A stretch of DNA of 64,000 nucleotides from the NCBI RefSeq assembly GCF_030269665.1, contig NZ_BSTS01000017.1, forward strand, positions 1-64,000. Direction: 5' to 3'. The position numbers and the translations under genes are program-made. Below, piece by piece: positions 61,701 to 64,000 of the stretch. This stretch comes from Actinomycetospora sp. NBRC 106375 (GTDB lineage Bacteria > Actinomycetota > Actinomycetes > Mycobacteriales > Pseudonocardiaceae). The notes below the pieces were generated by a model. It did no database searches. It had not been told where the DNA came from and saw only the letters and a program-made list of their open reading frames with translations. The number at the start of each line of letters is the position of its first letter. Positions within the stretch are counted from its first letter, which is position 1.

Positions 61701-62549
61701 CGGGCCGACGAGGGCGGCGATGTAGGACGTGAACGCGATGAACGTGCCCAGCGAGATCTGCCCGCTGAGCGCCATCGCCCCGCCGAGCGCGAACACCCCG
61801 AGCTGCCCGAGCGTGGGCAGCGCCGAGAGCGTCGGCGTCAGGCGGGCGTTGAGCCACGCGGCGCGCAGGCGCTCGGCGTAGAGCCGCCGCGCCGCCTCGC
61901 GCAGCCGGGAGACCTCCCGGGCCTCCTGCCCGAAGCCCTTGACCACCCGGACGCCGGTGACGGTCTCCTCGACGTGCTGGGCGACCTCGGCGGCGCGCTG
62001 GCTGGCCGACCACGTCGCGGGGAACAGCCGCCGGCGCATCCGGCCGGTGAAGACGACGCCGACCGGGAGCACGATCATCGCCACGACCGTGAGCAGCGGC
62101 GAGAGCCACAGCATGATCGCCACCGAGACCACGAGCTGGCCGAGCGTGCCCGCCACCAGCGGCACCATGCCGAGCAGGCCCTGGACCTGCTGCAGGTCGG
62201 AGTTCGCGCGCGAGACCACCTGCCCGGTGCGCAGCGCGTCCTGCTTCGGCCCGTCCAGGCGCGACACCGAGCCGAACACGCGCCGCCGCAGGTCGTGCTG
62301 GACCCCGAGCGAGAGCCGTCCGCCGAGGTAGCGGCGCAGGAACGCGGCGCCGAACCGGACCACCGCGATCGCGGCCATGGCGGCGACGAGCCCGGTGAGC
62401 CCCGCGGTGGACCCGGCGACGGCACGGTCGACCGCCGTGCCGATGAGCAGCGGGCCGACGGCCTCGAGGCTGACGCCGAGCACCGAGGCCGTGAGCGCCG
62501 CGACGGTGAGCGCGCGGTGGCGCCAGCAGTCCCGCGCGAGGCGGCGCAT
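58779..62549 (-). CDS. fused heterodimer-type ABC exporter (TMD-NBD-TMD-NBD)
   Basis: A 1256-residue single-chain ABC exporter made of two type IV half-transporters, each with six helices and one nucleotide-binding domain. NBD1: Walker A VGTAGSGKSTVALL, signature LSGGQRQRVALARAL, Walker B VLVLDDATSAVD, where Asp replaces the catalytic Glu. NBD2: VGATGAGKSTVVKL, signature LSAGQRQLVALARAE, Walker B LLLLDEATAALD with intact Glu. One degenerate and one canonical site is the pattern of TM287/288-type heterodimers; mycobacterial Rv1272c/Rv1273c are the separate relatives I recall. The substrate (drug or lipid) is unknown. ATG 62549 (MRRLARDCWRHRALT) is the only in-frame start before TMD1. It stands alone, downstream of no other gene. 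Confidence 0.93.
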   Translation of the reverse strand: MRRLARDCWRHRALTVAALTASVLGVSLEAVGPLLIGTAVDRAVAGSTAGLTGLVAAMAAIAVVRFGAAFLRRYLGGRLSLGVQHDLRRRVFGSVSRLDGPKQDALRTGQVVSRANSDLQQVQGLLGMVPLVAGTLGQLVVSVAIMLWLSPLLTVVAMIVLPVGVVFTGRMRRRLFPATWSASQRAAEVAQHVEETVTGVRVVKGFGQEAREVSRLREAARRLYAERLRAAWLNARLTPTLSALPTLGQLGVFALGGAMALSGQISLGTFIAFTSYIAALVGPARLVAGLVVMGQLARAGVERVYELIDSQPEIVDAPGARAVPDGPLGVELDDVRFGYARSEPVLDGLSLTIAPGETVALVGTAGSGKSTVALLAPRFYDVQGGALRLGPPGEAVDVRDVRLESLRHAVGVVFEEAFLFSDTVRANIAYGCPDASEEQIRAAAVAAQADGFIAELPDGYDTRVGERGLTLSGGQRQRVALARALLYDPRVLVLDDATSAVDATTEAAIGETLRAVTAVRTTLVIAHRRSTLTLADRIAVLDGGRVVDVGTRAELEGRCRLFNELLAGPSEEIDEQGRVPEPDDEARHESGITTALWPDAPDPDRPAPPPAPTTVAPGSAALGGGLDGTAPADMREALDRLPPATEEPDLHGEDPTAPDPRFRLAGLLRPVRWALALVVLFVALDAAATVAFPSLARLAVDGGIQGGSLDVLWLAVGLGLVVVAVDWLVVAAQTVLTARVGEGRLFLLRTRSFAHLQRLGLDFYERELGGRIMTRMTTDVDALSSFLQTGLAQAVVAVLTIVGVAVALLVTDLELALVSLAVMPVLIVATVIFRRMSSIAYAEARERVSVVNADLQENVAGLRVAQAHTHEAISAATFADNSDAYRRARLRAQRMIATYFPFAAMLSDLAQAAVLGVGAARVATGGLSPGVLAAFLLYLAMFFGPVQQLSQVFDGYQQARIGLTRIGELLRTPTSVPAPEHPVVLDDLRGEVELRDVGFSYAGATTPALSDFSLKVPAGRTVALVGATGAGKSTVVKLVARFYDATDGSVLIDGVDIREHDLPTLHRRLGVVPQEAHLFVGDVASNIAYGAPDATPARIEQAARDVGALEMIASLPAAFRQPIGERGGGLSAGQRQLVALARAELVDPRLLLLDEATAALDPSTESAVLAAGEKLSAPRTTFVVAHRLATASRADHIVVIDGGRILEEGGHGELLARDGAYARLWRAGAGTVDDAVGDGGLADPDTDADDDLARAG

Positions 62550-62738
62550 CCAGCGACGGGTCGGGTCGGTGCGGTCGGTGCGGTCGGGCTGATCGCGCTC
62601 CGTGGTGCCCTCCGGGGTGTGGTGGTGGGGGTGACGGCGGCGTGAGCCGGGGCCGCGTCCACTCCAATCTAGGACGGCTCCCCGACAGCCCGCCGGATCA
62701 CGCCGGAGGTGGTGATCGACATGTCGCCGGGCCCGGGC

Positions 62739-62767
62739 GTGACGTCCCCGCGCGGCCGTGGTGAGAT
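62739..62767 (+). promoter_or_regulatory. promoter of the cysteine dioxygenase leader (-35 GTGACG, 17-nt spacer, -10 TGAGAT)
   Basis: GTGACG at 62739-62744 resembles the TTGACN -35, and TGAGAT at 62762-62767 the -10. The predicted TSS falls at about 62774, exactly at the GTG that opens the short leader frame, so that frame would be translated from a leaderless mRNA. Confidence 0.5.
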
Positions 62768-62773
62768 GTCGGC

Positions 62774-62851
62774 GTGCGGCACTTCTTCCTCGGCCCCCTC
62801 TGGGAGAGCCGTCGTGCGCACCTGTTCGACCAGTGGTGTCCCCGGGTCTGA
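62774..62851 (+). CDS. candidate 25-residue leader peptide upstream of cysteine dioxygenase
   Basis: A short frame, GTG 62774 to TGA 62849-62851. It starts VRHFFLGPLW and ends LFDQWCPRV, with one Cys codon (TGT) four codons before the stop. It begins at the predicted TSS and lies 124 nt upstream of the cysteine dioxygenase start, with a small hairpin between (62862-62883). Cysteine-responsive leader peptides occur in actinobacteria, where ribosome stalling at Cys codons alters downstream expression; those known to me have a different sequence. An overlapping ATG frame at 62766 is also open. The call rests on position and promoter fit, so confidence is modest. Confidence 0.4.
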   Translation: MRHFFLGPLWESRRAHLFDQWCPRV

Positions 62852-62861
62852 CGAGACGACC

Positions 62862-62883
62862 GTCGCGGCCGCCCGGCCGTGAC
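62862..62883 (+). promoter_or_regulatory. small hairpin between leader frame and cysteine dioxygenase
   Basis: GTCGCGGCC (62862-62870) pairs with GGCCGTGAC (62875-62883) around GCCC, with one G-U pair. It starts 10 nt after the leader stop codon, so a ribosome held at the end of the leader could influence its folding. The remaining gap (62884-62960) shows no feature. Confidence 0.4.
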
Positions 62884-62975
62884 GTCCCCTCGCCCGCGCA
62901 CCGCACCCCTCCCAGGAACCGGCCCCGAGGCCTGCCGCGTGCGTGCGCGGACGCCCGTTCCGGAGGACGAATCCC

Positions 62976-63623
62976 GTGACCGCCCTGGTCGACCACCTCA
63001 CGCACGACCGAGCCATTCCCGACCGCGCCACCCCCGACAGCGCGCCGCGGTCCCCCTTCACCCGCCCCCGATCCCGACGCGCCGACCGCCGCCGCTGGCA
63101 GGACGGCCCGACGTCCGCGAGCCTCGCCGACCTGGTCGCCCTCACCCGCGAGGTCGCCGCCGAGGTCGACGCCGGCGGCCACACCGTCGAGGTCGACCCC
63201 GTGCACCGGTGGTCGCGGCGCCTGCACGCCGACGAGCACCTCGACGTGTGGCTCATCTCCTGGGCCACCGACCAGGCCGCGGAGCTGCACGACCACGGCG
63301 GGTCGCTCGGCGCGCTGACCGTCGTGCGCGGCGCGCTGACCGAGTGGCGCTGGAGCGCGGGCAGCGAGGACGACGGCACCTGCCCCGCCGAGGAGGTGCC
63401 CGCCCGCGGCCCGGGCCTGCGCCGCCGGGTGCTCGACCCGGGCCGCAGCGTCGCCTTCGGGCTCGGGCACGTGCACGACGTCAGCAACCGCGCCGCCGAC
63501 ACCGCGGTCAGCGTGCACGCGTACTCGCCGCCGCTGTCGGCGATGTCGTACTACGGCGTCGAGGGCGGGGTGCTGCGCCGCGTGCGCTCCGAGCTGGTCG
63601 CGCCCGGACAGTCGCCGGAGTGA
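62976..63623 (+). CDS. cysteine dioxygenase
   Basis: A 215-residue cupin of the bacterial cysteine dioxygenase type, oxidising L-cysteine to cysteine sulfinate with mononuclear iron. The three-His site is visible as ELHDHGGSLGALTVVRGALT (HxH) and GLGHVHDVSNRA (third His). The Glu of ordinary cupins is absent, as expected for this family. The Arg/Tyr block (RRWS, SYYGVEGG) fits substrate carboxylate binding. The N-terminal 40 residues are Arg/Pro-rich and may be variable. GTG 62976 follows GGAGGA with an 8-nt gap; GTG 62943 upstream is possible. A rhodanese gene follows 12 nt later, the usual pairing, and a leader frame precedes it. Confidence 0.88.
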   Translation: MTALVDHLTHDRAIPDRATPDSAPRSPFTRPRSRRADRRRWQDGPTSASLADLVALTREVAAEVDAGGHTVEVDPVHRWSRRLHADEHLDVWLISWATDQAAELHDHGGSLGALTVVRGALTEWRWSAGSEDDGTCPAEEVPARGPGLRRRVLDPGRSVAFGLGHVHDVSNRAADTAVSVHAYSPPLSAMSYYGVEGGVLRRVRSELVAPGQSPE

Positions 63624-63635
63624 GATGATCTCCGC

Positions 63636-64000
63636 ATGAGCGCCGTCGACACGCTGCTCGCCCGGGCCCGGGACCGTCTCGCGCGGCTGGGCCCGAGCGA
63701 GGCCGCCGCGGCCGTCGAGGACGGCGCGCTGCTCGTCGACATCCGGCCGGGTTGGCAGCGTCTCGCCGAGGGCACGGTGCCCGGCGCGCTGGTCATCGAG
63801 CGCAACCACCTCGAGTGGCGCCTCGACCCGACCTGCGAGGCCCGCATCGCCGAGGCGACCGACCACGACCGGCGGTGGATCGTGCTCTGCTCCGAGGGCT
63901 ACACGTCCTCGCTGGCCGCCGCCGCCCTGCAGGAGATCGGCCTGCACCGCGCCACCGACGTCGTCGGCGGCTTCCGGGCGTGGGCCGCGGTCGGGCTCCC
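63636..64000 (+). CDS. rhodanese-like domain protein (3' end outside window)
   Basis: At least 121 residues of a single-domain sulfurtransferase. It opens VDTLLARARDRLARLGPSEA, has the rhodanese strand LLVDIRPGWQR and the active-site loop VLCSEGYTSSLAAAAL with the catalytic Cys, then DVVGGFRAWAAVGL, the typical end of the domain, so little may be missing. It starts at ATG 63636, 12 nt after cysteine dioxygenase, and is co-transcribed with it. Rhodaneses paired with this dioxygenase probably move or detoxify reactive sulfur from cysteine breakdown; in vivo donor and acceptor are unknown. Confidence 0.88.
   Translation, partial: MSAVDTLLARARDRLARLGPSEAAAAVEDGALLVDIRPGWQRLAEGTVPGALVIERNHLEWRLDPTCEARIAEATDHDRRWIVLCSEGYTSSLAAAALQEIGLHRATDVVGGFRAWAAVGL

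Noticed and set aside
58369..62667. A 1432-codon minus-strand frame over the ABC exporter
   Set aside because: It is in a different frame from the ABC domains and shows no family motif; the exporter frame 58779-62549 contains all expected motifs.

Overview
The window is a very GC-rich (visually above 70%) chromosomal segment of an actinomycete. Gene content and order point to the Pseudonocardiales (Pseudonocardia/Actinomycetospora-like): MtrAB-LpqB, SecA1, WhiB1, SigR/RsrA, PdtaS, Kgd and ribosomal protein bL37 are all actinobacterial, and much of the core runs in the order I recall for the Mycobacterium tuberculosis Rv3248c-Rv3219 region, read inverted and interrupted by accessory genes. Genus assignment is inference. 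No rRNA, tRNA, CRISPR array, integrase or complete insertion sequence was seen.

Layout. 1-11.3 kb: end of sahH, then tmk-mtrA-mtrB-lpqB (overlapping or tightly spaced), comF, long HPF and secA, all on +. 11.4-16.6 kb: an Rv3235-like protein and an rRNA methyltransferase (-), then a wax-ester/DGAT acyltransferase, patatin, DUF6912-like protein and a membrane protein (+). 16.6-26 kb is accessory: an SOS-box-controlled DUF222/HNH gene, a frameshifted Baeyer-Villiger monooxygenase, a DUF5710/NERD-like protein beside a photolyase/cryptochrome-family protein whose domains look circularly permuted, a P-loop kinase, a DUF2975/Xre pair, and an intact plus a truncated CDF transporter. 26-36 kb returns to core: rsgA-aroA (-), an SRAP protein, an alpha/beta hydrolase, a TetR/alcohol dehydrogenase pair with two operators, ybaK, sigR-rsrA with an autoregulatory promoter, bL37, pdtaS and whiB1. 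36-54 kb is mixed accessory: diacylglycerol kinase, methyltransferase, phosphatase, sodN/sodX (nickel superoxide dismutase), a decayed rmlC, malic enzyme, a PAS-GGDEF-EAL protein, an osmoprotectant ABC operon, a CobW GTPase and a ketone-degradation unit (Baeyer-Villiger monooxygenase, esterase, GAF/Fis regulator). 54-64 kb: DUF6104 and kgd (-), a fused ABC exporter (-), and a cysteine dioxygenase-rhodanese pair preceded by a candidate leader peptide.

Functional themes: envelope and cell-cycle signalling (MtrAB-LpqB), thiol/oxidative stress (SigR/RsrA, NiSOD, WhiB1), DNA damage (SOS-box HNH gene, SRAP, photolyase-like protein), central carbon metabolism (Kgd, malic enzyme) and ketone catabolism. 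Many genes have a -10-like hexamer (TAnnnT-like) 6-8 nt before the start codon, suggesting widespread leaderless transcription; I used this to choose several starts. The observations I consider most worth checking are the permuted, possibly Fe-S photolyase-like protein (21332-22612), the leaderless leader peptide ahead of cysteine dioxygenase (62739-62976), the SigR feedback promoter with an extended SigR isoform (32111-33098), the SOS box sitting on a leaderless start codon (16662-16677), and a palindrome family shared by 241-488 and 54096-54267.
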